Of a DNA stretch of 48,831 nt, positions 37,638-45,717 are shown one piece after another. The notes beneath the pieces were generated by a model. That model worked only from the letters and a program-made list of their open reading frames with translations, made no database searches and had not been told where the DNA came from. Source of the stretch: Streptomyces scabichelini (GTDB taxonomy: Bacteria > Actinomycetota > Actinomycetes > Streptomycetales > Streptomycetaceae); NCBI RefSeq assembly GCF_011045015.1, contig NZ_JAAKZY010000063.1:1-48831 (forward strand), written 5' to 3'. The number at the start of each line of letters is the position of its first letter. The stretch's first letter is position 1. A program made the position numbers and the translations under genes.

Positions 37638-38555
37638 TCAGTTCTTCTGGATCTGGTCGAAGGAGAGCTCGACCGGAGTCTCGCGGCCGAAGATCTCGAC
37701 GAGGCCCTTGACCTTCTTCGAGTCGGCGTTGATCTCGTTGATCGTCGCCTGGAGCGTCGCGAAGGGGCCGTCGGTGACGGTGACCGAGTCGCCGACCTCG
37801 AAGTCCAGCACCTGGACCTCCATCTTGCGGGCCGGAGCCGGCTTCCCCTCGGCCTCGGCGGCCTCACGGGCGGCCTTCTCCTCGGCCTCCGGGGCGAGCA
37901 TCTTGACGATCTCGTCCAGGGTCAGCGGGTACGGGTCGTAGGCGTTGCCCACGAAGCCGGTGACGCCGGGCGTGTTGCGGACGACACCCCAGGACTCGTT
38001 CGTCAGATCCATGCGAACGAGGACGTAACCGGGCAGCTTGTTCTGCCGGACGTTCTTGCGCTCGCCGTTCTTGATCTGGACGATCTCTTCCTCGGGGACC
38101 TCGGCCTGGTAGATGAAGTCCTCGACGTTCAGCGAGACGGCGCGCTGCTCCAGGTTGGCCTTCACGCGCTTCTCGTAACCGGCGTAGGTGTGGATGACGT
38201 ACCACTCGCCGGGCAGACCGCGAAGCTCCTCGCGGAGGGCGACGACCGGGTCGACGGGCTCGGCCGGCTCGGCCTCTGCCTCCTCGGCCTCTGCCTCCTC
38301 GACTTCCTCCGGGGCCTCTTCCGCAGCTTCCTCGGCGACGGGAGCGTCCTCGACGGACGCCTCCTCGACGGACGCCTCCTCGACCGACTCGGCGTCGGCA
38401 GCCTCGGCCAGAGCGGTGTCTTCGGCGTTCTCGGCAGTCTCGACGTTCTCGGCGGTCTCGACGTTCTGCTCGGCGTCCGCAGCCTCGACGATGTCGAGCT
38501 CGTCCTCAACGGACTCCGCCGACTCGATGGCGTCGTTCAGGTTCGGGTCAGACAC
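37638..38555 (-). CDS. nusG: Transcription elongation/termination factor NusG, with long acidic N terminus
   Basis: 305 residues, against roughly 180 for E. coli NusG. Residues 1-103 are an acidic Glu/Ala/Val low-complexity extension with repeats such as ASVEE and NVETAE. The NGN domain follows (GEWYVIHTYAGYEKRVKANL, about 116-222), an acidic-basic linker, then the KOW domain (FEVGDSVTVTDGPFATLQAT, about 252-305). Start GTG at 38555. NusG binds the polymerase clamp and couples to Rho or to ribosomes through S10. The extension occurs in other Streptomyces NusG; its role is unknown. Confidence 0.96.
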   Translation of the reverse strand: MSDPNLNDAIESAESVEDELDIVEAADAEQNVETAENVETAENAEDTALAEAADAESVEEASVEEASVEDAPVAEEAAEEAPEEVEEAEAEEAEAEPAEPVDPVVALREELRGLPGEWYVIHTYAGYEKRVKANLEQRAVSLNVEDFIYQAEVPEEEIVQIKNGERKNVRQNKLPGYVLVRMDLTNESWGVVRNTPGVTGFVGNAYDPYPLTLDEIVKMLAPEAEEKAAREAAEAEGKPAPARKMEVQVLDFEVGDSVTVTDGPFATLQATINEINADSKKVKGLVEIFGRETPVELSFDQIQKN

Positions 38556-38591
38556 GGTGGCTGCTTCTTCCTGGATACATGGGGTGGAACA

Positions 38592-38626
38592 CGCGAAACG
38601 GGGCGCCGAGTACGGCGCCCTTCGCG
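38592..38626 (-). other. Hairpin between secE and nusG
   Basis: GGGCGCCG (38601-38608) pairs with CGGCGCCC around AGTA, with an outer CGCGAA/TTCGCG pairing past a 3-nt bulge. It fills much of the 77-bp gap. Likely a partial terminator or processing site. Confidence 0.5.
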
Positions 38627-38632
38627 CTTGGC

Positions 38633-38920
38633 TCAGCCGAAGACGTACTTGGCCGCCTTGTCGAGTCCAAAGTCAATCACAGTCACCAGACCGATCATGA
38701 TGACAACGAAGACGATCACCACAGTGGTGTACGTCGTCAGCTGACTGCGAGTCGGCCAGACGACCTTGCGGAGTTCCGCGACGATCTGGCGGTAGAAGAG
38801 GGCGAGGCGCTTCAGCGGGCCCTTCTTGGCACGCTTGCCGCCCTTGCGGCCCTTCTTCTTGGACTCCGGCACCTCATCCTGGGCATCAGGCATGTCGATG
38901 GAGCCCACGGCGTCCGTCAC
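38633..38920 (-). CDS. secE: Protein translocase subunit SecE
   Basis: 95-residue single-span SecE. A Lys-rich cytoplasmic region (KKKGRKGGKRAKKGPLKR) precedes the amphipathic helix FYRQIVAELRKVVWPTRSQL, whose KVVWPTR is diagnostic, and one membrane helix (VVIVFVVIMIGLVTVIDFG). GTG start at 38920. Partner of SecY (1772-3085). Confidence 0.95.
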   Translation of the reverse strand: MTDAVGSIDMPDAQDEVPESKKKGRKGGKRAKKGPLKRLALFYRQIVAELRKVVWPTRSQLTTYTTVVIVFVVIMIGLVTVIDFGLDKAAKYVFG

Positions 38921-39029
38921 TCGTCCTCACCTGATTCCGGGTCGTGGCCGTGCCGCGCCCGGTCGAGCCGCACGGCGGGTGCATTGCAGTACGTACATGT
39001 GCACACATCCTGGCGAAAGGAGTGTGTAG

Positions 39030-39102
39030 CAGGGCCGGAGGGACTTGAACCCCCAACCGCTGGTTTTGGAGACCAGTGCTCTACCAATTGAGCTACGACC
39101 CT
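39030..39102 (-). tRNA. trpT: tRNA-Trp (CCA anticodon)
   Basis: A 73-nt cloverleaf: acceptor AGGGTCG/CGGCCCT with one G-U pair, D arm GCTC..GAGC, anticodon arm CTGGT-CTCCAAA-ACCAG giving anticodon CCA, T arm with GGTTCAAGT, discriminator G. The 3' CCA is not encoded. It lies upstream of secE in the same direction, as in many actinobacteria. Confidence 0.97.
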
Positions 39103-39305
39103 TTGTTTCCCTTCAACGTACCGCATCCGTCCGAGTGCTCGGTGTGCATCCGGTGCGTGCGGCCGGTGAAGGCCAACGAGGTGAGAGTGTACGTGGTCGG
39201 CGGCCGGTCGTCGAACAGAAAGCGTCCGTACGGGCCTTGGCGAGGCTCGCTCAGTCTGTGAAACCCGTGTGCCGCGGACGTTTCGGGTCTGGAACGATGG
39301 GCCTC

Positions 39306-40532
39306 ATGAGCGCTGCAACCTCTCCCACCGACCGCCGGGTCTCCGCCCGGGTCGGCGCGATCTCCGAGTCCGCCACCCTCGCCGTGGACGCCAAGGCGAA
39401 GGCCCTGAAGGCCGCCGGGCGTCCGGTGATCGGCTTCGGTGCCGGTGAGCCCGACTTCCCGACGCCGGACTACATCGTCGAGGCCGCCATCGAGGCGTGC
39501 AAGAACCCGAAGTACCACCGCTACACGCCGGCCGGCGGTCTGCCGGAGCTGAAGGCCGCGATCGCCGCGAAGACACTGCGCGACTCCGGCTACGAACCCG
39601 AGGTCTCGCAGATCCTGGTGACCAATGGCGGCAAGCAGGCCATCTACGAGGCGTTCGCCGCGATCCTCGACCCGGGTGACGAGGTGATCGTCCCGGCTCC
39701 GTACTGGACGACGTACCCGGAGTCGATCCGTCTCGCCGGCGGCGTCCCGGTCGAGGTGGTCGCCGACGAGACCACGGGCTACCGCGTCTCGGTCGAGCAG
39801 CTGGAGGCGGCCCGTACGGAGAAGACCAAGGTCGTCCTCTTCGTGTCCCCCTCGAACCCGACCGGCGCGGTCTACAACCGGGCCGACACCGAGGCCATCG
39901 GCCGCTGGGCCGTCGAGCACGGCCTGTGGGTGATGACCGACGAGATCTACGAGCACCTCGTCTACGGGGACGCCGCTTCCGTGTCGCTGCCGGCCCTCCT
40001 GCCCGAGCTGCGCGACAAGTGCGTCGTGGTCAACGGTGTCGCGAAGACGTACGCGATGACGGGTTGGCGCGTCGGCTGGATCATCGGCCCGAAGGATGTG
40101 GTGAAGGCCGCGACGAACCTCCAGTCGCACGCCACGTCCAATGTGTCGAACGTGGCTCAGATCGCCGCGCTCGCCGCCGTCTCGGGCGACCTGGAAGCCG
40201 TCGCCAAGATGCGTGAGGCCTTCGACCGGCGCCGCAAGACCATCGTTCGGATGCTCAACGAGATCGACGGCGTGGTCTGCCCCGAGCCCGAGGGCGCCTT
40301 CTACGCGTACCCCTCCGTGAAGGCCCTCATCGGCAAGGAGATCCGCGGCAAGCGCCCGAAGGACTCGGTCGAGCTGGCCGCCCTCATCCTGGAGGAGGCC
40401 GAGGTCGCGGTCGTCCCGGGCGAGGCCTTCGGCACGCCGGGCTATCTGCGACTGTCGTACGCCCTGGGTGACGAGGACCTCGTCGAGGGTGTCTCGCGGA
40501 TCCAGAAGCTGCTGGCGGAGGCGCGGGCCTGA
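39306..40532 (+). CDS. aspC: Pyridoxal-phosphate aminotransferase, aspartate aminotransferase type
   Basis: Class I aminotransferase that interconverts aspartate and oxaloacetate (substrate inferred from family). 408 residues starting MSAATSPTDRRVSARVGAIS; the open frame upstream overlaps tRNA-Trp and is rejected. GAGEPDFPTPDYI, the cofactor-binding SPSNPTGAVY, Lys247 in GVAKTYAMTGWRVGW as the Schiff-base lysine, and the substrate-carboxylate Arg near YLRLSYA are all present. An ATG three codons upstream (39297) is an alternative. 203 bp separate it from the tRNA, divergently. Confidence 0.93.
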   Translation: MSAATSPTDRRVSARVGAISESATLAVDAKAKALKAAGRPVIGFGAGEPDFPTPDYIVEAAIEACKNPKYHRYTPAGGLPELKAAIAAKTLRDSGYEPEVSQILVTNGGKQAIYEAFAAILDPGDEVIVPAPYWTTYPESIRLAGGVPVEVVADETTGYRVSVEQLEAARTEKTKVVLFVSPSNPTGAVYNRADTEAIGRWAVEHGLWVMTDEIYEHLVYGDAASVSLPALLPELRDKCVVVNGVAKTYAMTGWRVGWIIGPKDVVKAATNLQSHATSNVSNVAQIAALAAVSGDLEAVAKMREAFDRRRKTIVRMLNEIDGVVCPEPEGAFYAYPSVKALIGKEIRGKRPKDSVELAALILEEAEVAVVPGEAFGTPGYLRLSYALGDEDLVEGVSRIQKLLAEARA

Positions 40533-40692
40533 CAGTTTTGGTACGTCCTGGGGTCGCCGTTTTCGTTTTCGTGCTCCACGCGTGCGTGCGGGTCGCTTCC
40601 CTTTGGGGAGGCGGCCCGCTTCTCAGTGCGAGCAAGACCACGTTCGGGGAAAGCGCTACCGACTCGACGGGGGCGTACGGGAGGATCTTCAG

Positions 40693-41721
40693 ATGGAGCA
40701 CGTACGTGATGTCTCTGAGCTGCCGAAAGCCCATCTGCACCTGCACTTCACCGGTTCGATGCGGATCACCACCCTGCTGGAACTGGCCGACAAGCACGGG
40801 ATCCATCTTCCCGACGCGCTGACCAGCGGCGAGCCGCCGAAGCTGCGGGCCACGGACGAGCGGGGCTGGTTCCGTTTCCAGCGGCTGTACGACGCGGCGC
40901 GGTCGTGCCTCAGAGAGCCCGAGGACATTCAGCGGCTGGTGCGCGAGGCTGCCGAGGAGGACCTCAGGGACGGCTCCGGCTGGCTGGAGATCCAGGTCGA
41001 TCCGACGTCGTACGCGCCTCGGCTGGGCGGGCTGATTCCGGCCCTGGAGGTCATCCTGGACGCGGTGGACTCGGCCATGCGCGAGACCGGGCTCGGGATG
41101 CGGGTCCTGGTGGCCGCGAACCGTATGAAGCACCCGCTGGACGCCCGCACGCTGGCCCGTCTGGCCGTGCGGTACGCGGACCGCGGCATCGTCGGCTTCG
41201 GCCTCTCCAACGACGAACGCCGGGGCCTGGCACGGGACTTCGACCGTGCCTTCGCGATCGCACGCGACGGCGGGCTGCTGTCCGCACCGCACGGCGGCGA
41301 GCTGACGGGTCCCGCGTCCGTGCGTGACTGCCTGGACGACCTGCACGCGTCGCGCATCGGGCACGGCGTGCGGGCCGCCGAGGACCCGCGTCTGCTGAAG
41401 CGGCTCGCGGACCGCGGGATCACGTGTGAGGTGTGCCCGGCGTCGAACGTGGCCCTAGGGGTGTACGAAAAGCCGGAGGACGTCCCCTTGCGCACGCTTT
41501 TCGAAGCCGGGGTTCCGATGGCGCTGGGCGCGGACGATCCGCTCCTCTTCGGGTCACGGCTGGCCGCCCAGTACGAGATCGCACGGCACCATCACGGTTT
41601 CACGGACGCGGAACTGGCCGAGCTGGCGCGGCAGTCGGTACGGGGGTCGGCGGCGCCCCAGGACGTCAAGGAGAAGCTCCTGTCCGGAATCGACACCTGG
41701 CTCAGTGCCGCGCCCCTTTAG
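40693..41721 (+). CDS. add: Adenosine deaminase family protein
   Basis: Predicted to deaminate adenosine or a related purine. The 342-residue protein starts at ATG 40693 with GGGAGG 8 nt upstream. Metal ligands His16 and His18 lie in KAHLHLHFTG, followed by SAPHGGE (metal His plus catalytic Glu), the catalytic His in ASRIGHGVR, and the metal Asp in ALGADDPLLFG. The first motif has FTG in place of the classical LDG, and the last reads GADDP rather than TDDP, so substrate may differ from classical adenosine deaminase. Its stop codon lies inside a 21-bp terminator stem. Confidence 0.88.
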   Translation: MEHVRDVSELPKAHLHLHFTGSMRITTLLELADKHGIHLPDALTSGEPPKLRATDERGWFRFQRLYDAARSCLREPEDIQRLVREAAEEDLRDGSGWLEIQVDPTSYAPRLGGLIPALEVILDAVDSAMRETGLGMRVLVAANRMKHPLDARTLARLAVRYADRGIVGFGLSNDERRGLARDFDRAFAIARDGGLLSAPHGGELTGPASVRDCLDDLHASRIGHGVRAAEDPRLLKRLADRGITCEVCPASNVALGVYEKPEDVPLRTLFEAGVPMALGADDPLLFGSRLAAQYEIARHHHGFTDAELAELARQSVRGSAAPQDVKEKLLSGIDTWLSAAPL

Positions 41722-41754
41722 GGCGCCCCTAAAGGGCGCCCTAAAGGGGCGCGG
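41708..41754 (+). terminator. 21-bp perfect hairpin overlapping the add stop codon
   Basis: Arms 41708-41728 and 41734-41754 are perfectly complementary around CTAAA. The TAG stop of add (41719-41721) lies within the left arm. A very strong terminator for aspC/add; it is followed directly by a dispersed repeat. Confidence 0.88.
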
Positions 41755-41790
41755 GGAACTGCGCGACCAGCCACAACGAACCCGCAGCCG
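41746..41790. repeat. Dispersed Streptomyces intergenic repeat (GCGCGGGGAACTGCGCGACC type)
   Basis: GGGGCGCGGGGAACTGCGCG followed by ACCAGCC..CCCGCAGCCG. I recognise this string as common between Streptomyces genes, usually abutting terminators as here. Copy number cannot be judged from one window. Confidence 0.5.
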
Positions 41791-41813
41791 AAACACGACC
41801 TCTCAAGGGGGGG

Positions 41814-41832
41814 CCTGGGGCGCAGCCCCAGG
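41814..41832. repeat. CCTGGGGC-GCA-GCCCCAGG hairpin
   Basis: An 8-bp perfect stem with a GCA loop. The stem core and loop are the same as in the hairpin after map (1-49) and close to those at 8061-8079. Confidence 0.6.
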
Positions 41833-41874
41833 GATGGGACGGGTAGGGGCGGCGGGGGCGGAAAACGCCGACGG

Positions 41875-42079
41875 TCACGACGGTTGGTCGGTGGTGGAGA
41901 TCCCACTCAGGAGCGTGCGGGCGAGTGACCGCGCGAAGGGCTCCACGGACGGCGCCGCACCCTCCTTCGTCGCGTCGTAGGCGAAGGCGCGCTGCGCGCA
42001 GGCGCCGAGGAGGAGCGAGGCCGCAGCGAAGGTGTCCGCGTCGGGACTGACGCGGCCTGCGGCCTGCTCCGCGGGCGCG
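41875..42079 (-). pseudogene. TetR-family regulator, C-terminal remnant
   Basis: The frame EQAAGRVSPDADTFAAASLL to FARSLARTLLSGISTTDQPS matches the C-terminal ligand-binding region of TetR regulators. The N-terminal helix-turn-helix is absent: upstream of about 42079 the sequence becomes a different gene on the other strand. A deletion relic without start or DNA-binding domain. Confidence 0.55.
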
Positions 42080-42419
42080 GAGCTGACGGCCCCTGAGGCG
42101 CTGCGAGCCGCGGTCGCGGGCCGGCGGGCGGTCCTGTCCGGGCTCGGCGCCCGCAGCCGCAAGGACGCCGGGGTCGCGGCACGGCTGACCCGGTCCGTCC
42201 TGCGGGCCGTGGAGGCGGAGGAGGTACGACGGCTGCTGGTGGTGAGCGCGGCCCCGCTCGCCGGAGGACGTGGCGAACAGCGCCACCGGCTGGACGTCCG
42301 TGCGGCCGCCCCGCCTGCTCGACAAGCCGCTGACCGGTACGTACCGGACGGCCGTCGGCGGCGTGCCCCGCAAGGGCCGCACGATCGGGCGCGCGGATGT
42401 CTGGGGGGTGGCTTACTAG
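42080..42419 (+). pseudogene. NAD(P)-binding (NmrA/SDR-like) protein remnant, frameshifted
   Basis: ELTAPEALRAAVAGRRAVLS, GLGARSRKDAGVAARLTRSV and VRRLLVVSAAPL match an atypical short-chain (NmrA-like) NAD(P)-binding protein. From about 42270 the match continues in another frame: SATGWTSVRPPRLLDKPLTG to GRTIGRADVWGVAY, ending at TAG 42417-42419. The N-terminal Rossmann motif is missing, and the segment between APL and SATGW is deleted. Confidence 0.55.
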
Positions 42420-42495
42420 CCCTCTAGTAGGGCCCGGTTGCTGATGAGGCTCTACTGGGGGCCGGTTTTCGAAAATCGTCCCCCTGGAGGGCACA

Positions 42496-43551
42496 TCAAA
42501 GGCTGACGCCCACCATCACCGGTTCGTTGACCAGCGTGATCCCGAAGGCGGCGTGGACTCCGGCGACGACCTCGCGGGCCAGCGCGAGCAGGTCATCGGT
42601 GGTGGCCTCCCCGCGGTTGGTGAGGGCGAGGGTGTGCTTGGTGGAGATGCGCGCGGCACCCGTGCCGTAGCCCTTGGTGAAGCCCGACTTGTCGATCAGC
42701 CAGGCCGCGGAGGTCTTGGTGTGGCCGTTGCCCGCCGGGTACGCGGGCGGGGTGACGCCCGTCCCCAGACGCGCCTCCACGCGCGCGTGGAACGCCGCGA
42801 ACTCCTCGTCCGTGAGGATCGGGTTGGTGAAGAACGACCCCGCCGACCAGGTGTCGTGGTCCTCGGGGTCCAGGACCATGCCCTTTCCGGAGCGCAGCTT
42901 CAGGACGGTCTCGCGGGCGGCCGCGAGGGGCACGCGATCGCCGGCCTCGACACCGAGGGCGCGAGCCGTCTCGGCGTACTTGATCGGCGCGGAGAGCCCG
43001 TCGGCGTCCTCCAGTTCGAAGCGGACGCGCAGGACGACGAAGCGCTCGGGGTCGGCCTTGAAGCGGCTGTGGCGGTACGAGAAGGCGCACTCGGCGTTCG
43101 GAACAGTGACCGTTTCGCGGGTCTTCCGGTCGTACGCGATCACTTCGGTGATCGTCGACGACACTTCCTGGCCGTACGCGCCGACGTTCTGGATGGGCGT
43201 CGCGCCCGCGGAGCCGGGGATTCCGGCGAGGCACTCGATGCCCGCGAGGCCGGCCTCGACAGTGCGGGCGACCGCGTCGGTCCACACCTCACCGGCGGCC
43301 AACTCCAGCTTCGTACCGTCGAGTTCGAAGCCGCGCGTGGCGATGCGCAGGGCGGTGCCGGCGAAGCCCTTGTCGCCGATGACCAGGTTGGAGCCGCCTC
43401 CGATGAGCAGCAGCGGCGTACCGGTGCCGTCGGCCTCGCGGACGGCGGCGACCACCTCGGCGTCGGTCGTCGCGGTGATCAGCCGCGTGGCGGGGCCACC
43501 GAGACGGAAGGTGGTCAGTGGGGCGAGCGGGGCATCGTGGAGTTCCTGCAC
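42496..43551 (-). CDS. murB: UDP-N-acetylenolpyruvoylglucosamine reductase
   Basis: FAD enzyme that makes UDP-MurNAc for peptidoglycan. About 351 residues: APLTTFRLGGPA, the FAD motif LLLIGGGSNLVIGDKGF, IPGSAGATPIQNVGAYGQE, the Tyr/Arg FSYRHSRFK region and the active-site Ser in SAGSFFTNP. GTG at 43551 (MQELHDAPL) is chosen because the -10-like TACCCT ends 7 nt upstream and there is no ribosome-binding site, suggesting a leaderless mRNA. An in-frame GTG two codons upstream (43557) is the alternative. Confidence 0.94.
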   Translation of the reverse strand: MQELHDAPLAPLTTFRLGGPATRLITATTDAEVVAAVREADGTGTPLLLIGGGSNLVIGDKGFAGTALRIATRGFELDGTKLELAAGEVWTDAVARTVEAGLAGIECLAGIPGSAGATPIQNVGAYGQEVSSTITEVIAYDRKTRETVTVPNAECAFSYRHSRFKADPERFVVLRVRFELEDADGLSAPIKYAETARALGVEAGDRVPLAAARETVLKLRSGKGMVLDPEDHDTWSAGSFFTNPILTDEEFAAFHARVEARLGTGVTPPAYPAGNGHTKTSAAWLIDKSGFTKGYGTGAARISTKHTLALTNRGEATTDDLLALAREVVAGVHAAFGITLVNEPVMVGVSL

Positions 43552-43558
43552 GTGCACA

Positions 43559-43586
43559 AGGGTACGAGAACGGCCCCGCCGGTCAG
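43559..43586 (-). promoter_or_regulatory. Candidate murB promoter overlapping a terminator
   Basis: CTGACC (43581-43586), 16-nt spacer, TACCCT (43559-43564). The -35 sits in the loop of the MFS terminator hairpin, and the start of transcription would fall on the murB GTG at 43551. Confidence 0.4.
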
Positions 43587-43601
43587 GGCGGGGCCGTTCT
43601 C
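43566..43601 (-). terminator. 15-bp hairpin after the MFS gene
   Basis: GAGAACGGCCCCGCC (43566-43580) pairs perfectly with 43587-43601 around GGTCAG, 13 bp past the MFS stop and just before murB. Confidence 0.85.
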
Positions 43602-43614
43602 CATGGGGCTCGAC

Positions 43615-45060
43615 TCAGTGGGAGGCCGTCTCCAGTACCGGCCCGGGTGCGGTCTCCGCGCCCCGCACCTCCATCTCGGCCGCACGGCGGCGGGTCGGGA
43701 TGAACAGTGCCGCGATGCCCGCCAGGGCCACCGCGGAGGCGCCCACCCACAGCGCGGGCCGGATCCCGTCCACGAAGGACTGACCGGTCTCGTAACCGCC
43801 CTGCGCGGAGAAGATCGAGGCCATCACGGCGATACCGAGCGCGCCGCCGACCTCGCGCAGCGCGTTGTTGGCGCCGGACGCGATCCCCTGCTCCTGTGCC
43901 CGGACACTGGACATGACCAGGTTGGAGGCCGGGGCGAAGAAGAGGGACATGCCGATGCCGCTGATGACCAGAGCGGGCAGCTGCGTGGCGTACGAGGTGT
44001 CGGCCGCGACCACGGAGGCGAACCAGCCCAGTCCGACGGCCTGCAGGAACAGGCCTACGGCGACGACCGGGCGACCACCGATCCGGTCGGACAGATAGCC
44101 GGCGACCGGAGCGATGAGCATCGGCATGCCGGTCCAGGGCAGCATCCGCAGCCCCGCCTCGGTGGGCGAGTAGCCGAGAACGCCCTGCATGTACTGGCTG
44201 AGCAGGAAGATCGAGCCGAACATCCCGAGGAACATCAGCAGGCTGGCCAGGTTGATCCCGGCGAAGGCCCGGCTGCGAAAGAGCCGCATGGGCAGCATCG
44301 GGTTCTTGCTGTGGATGCCGTGGTGGACGAAGCCGCCGAGCAGCGCGCCGCCCGCGATCAGGCCCGTCAGCACGGGCCCGCTGGTCCAGCCGTCGACGGG
44401 GCCGCGGATCAGGCCGTACACGATCCCGAAGAGGCCGCCACTGGCGAGCACAGTGCCGGGGATGTCGAGCGGGGCGCCCGAGCCGTACGACTCCGAGAGG
44501 CGCATCCGGGCGAGCGGCAGCAGGGCGAGGCCGAGCGGCACGTTCAGCCAGAAGATCCAGTTCCAGGAGACGTGTTCGGTGAGAGTGCCACCGATGAGTG
44601 GCCCGGAGGCGACCGCGAGTCCGTTGACGGCACCCCAGATCCCGTACGCCATACCGCGCTTGGCGGCGGGCACGGCGGCCGTCAGCAGGGTCAGCGTCAA
44701 CGGCATCATGATCGCCGCACCGACGCCTTGCACCGCCCGAGCGGCGATCAGCGAGTCGATACCGGGCGCCATGGCCGCGGCGGCCGAGGCCACGGTGAAG
44801 ATCGTGATGCCGGTGAGGAAGAGCCGACGGCGGCCGTACCGGTCCCCGAGCGCCGCGCCGAACATCAGCAGCACGGCGAAGGTGAGCGTGTACGCGCTCA
44901 CGGTCCATTCCAGGTCTTCCATCCCTCCCCCGAGGTCCTCGCGGATCGACGGCAGGGCGGTGGTGACGACGAGATTGTCGAGCGCCGCCATGAACCCCGC
45001 GACGCTGGTGATGACGAGAGCCCAGGCTGTGCTCCCGCGACTTGGTGTCTCCTGTGACAT
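43615..45060 (-). CDS. DHA2-type MFS drug-efflux transporter
   Basis: 481-residue proton-driven exporter of the EmrB/QacA family with about 14 membrane spans. MAALDNLVVTTALPSIREDL, motif A GDRYGRRRLFLTG after helix 2, RAVQGVGAAIMMPLTLTLL, and motif C GPLIGGTLTEHVSWNWIFWLN are typical. ATG start with GGGGGAG upstream. The palindrome TTAGT-N8-ACTAA lies 20 bp before the gene, and the TetR gene at 45141-45710 is directly upstream in the same direction. Substrate unknown; probably a toxic organic compound or antibiotic. Confidence 0.9.
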   Translation of the reverse strand: MSQETPSRGSTAWALVITSVAGFMAALDNLVVTTALPSIREDLGGGMEDLEWTVSAYTLTFAVLLMFGAALGDRYGRRRLFLTGITIFTVASAAAAMAPGIDSLIAARAVQGVGAAIMMPLTLTLLTAAVPAAKRGMAYGIWGAVNGLAVASGPLIGGTLTEHVSWNWIFWLNVPLGLALLPLARMRLSESYGSGAPLDIPGTVLASGGLFGIVYGLIRGPVDGWTSGPVLTGLIAGGALLGGFVHHGIHSKNPMLPMRLFRSRAFAGINLASLLMFLGMFGSIFLLSQYMQGVLGYSPTEAGLRMLPWTGMPMLIAPVAGYLSDRIGGRPVVAVGLFLQAVGLGWFASVVAADTSYATQLPALVISGIGMSLFFAPASNLVMSSVRAQEQGIASGANNALREVGGALGIAVMASIFSAQGGYETGQSFVDGIRPALWVGASAVALAGIAALFIPTRRRAAEMEVRGAETAPGPVLETASH

Positions 45061-45079
45061 CGCTCCCCCAGAGATTTGG

Positions 45080-45097
45080 TTAGTAATTGATGACTAA
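45080..45097. promoter_or_regulatory. TetR-type operator before the MFS gene
   Basis: TTAGT AATTGATG ACTAA, a perfect 5-bp inverted repeat with an 8-bp centre (one further base pair each side, GTTAGT/ACTAAC). Same arms and spacing as the operator before the TetR gene. Confidence 0.65.
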
Positions 45098-45140
45098 CTT
45101 TCACAGGCATGAAGAGGCGACGATCTACGCCACTGTCATT

Positions 45141-45710
45141 TCAGAGTTCGAGTCGGCCCTTGGCCCGAGCCGAGGGATAGAGCCCCTCCCACACCCGGTG
45201 CTCGGGCGGAAACCCCATGGCCACCAGGCAGTTGACGAGCATCCCGTAAGCCAGGAAGGTCGTGGTGTCGTTGACGTCGGCACCCAGCGGCAGGTGGACG
45301 GTGTCCCACAGGCGCATCCAGCCGGCCCGCACCGCTTCGCCGAACTCATGGTCACCCGCCTCTTCGGCGGCCCCCACCGCGGCGTACATCTGCATCTGCA
45401 TCAGCAGCAACTCCGGCTGCTCCGCGATGAGCTTGGTGTACGCGTCCGCCATGGAGTGCAGGGCCTCTTCGCCCTCCAGCCCCTTGGCGGCCTCCTCGAA
45501 AGTGCGGCGAGTGTCCTCCGTGCAGCGCTCCGCCGTCGCGAGGAAGATCGCCTTCTTACTGGAGAAGAGGCGGAAGAGATATGGCTGCGAGACACCCACA
45601 CGCTTGGCGATCGCCTCGGTGGACGTGCCGTAGTAGCCGCCCCGGGCGAACTCACCCGTCGCCGCGCGAATGACGCTCTCACGCCTCTCTTCTGCGCTCA
45701 TCCTGACCAT
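45141..45710 (-). CDS. TetR-family transcriptional repressor
   Basis: 189-residue regulator with an N-terminal helix-turn-helix (STEAIAKRVGVSQPYLFRLF) and a C-terminal ligand domain with LMQMQMYAAVGAAEE. It probably represses itself and the downstream MFS exporter and is released by the exporter substrate. The ATG at 45710 coincides with the predicted transcription start, so the mRNA may be leaderless. ATG 45701 and a TTG at 45731 are alternatives; the latter lies inside the operator and is unlikely. Confidence 0.9.
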   Translation of the reverse strand: MVRMSAEERRESVIRAATGEFARGGYYGTSTEAIAKRVGVSQPYLFRLFSSKKAIFLATAERCTEDTRRTFEEAAKGLEGEEALHSMADAYTKLIAEQPELLLMQMQMYAAVGAAEEAGDHEFGEAVRAGWMRLWDTVHLPLGADVNDTTTFLAYGMLVNCLVAMGFPPEHRVWEGLYPSARAKGRLEL

Positions 45711-45717
45711 GCGAGCT

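Noticed and set aside
39045..39305. N-terminal extension of the aspC-type gene
   Set aside because: It runs through tRNA-Trp on the other strand and is not conserved in the family; the start at 39306 is preferred.
40468..40692. Upstream extension of the adenosine deaminase frame
   Set aside because: Overlaps the aspC end in another frame; the ATG at 40693 has a ribosome-binding site and begins the conserved sequence.
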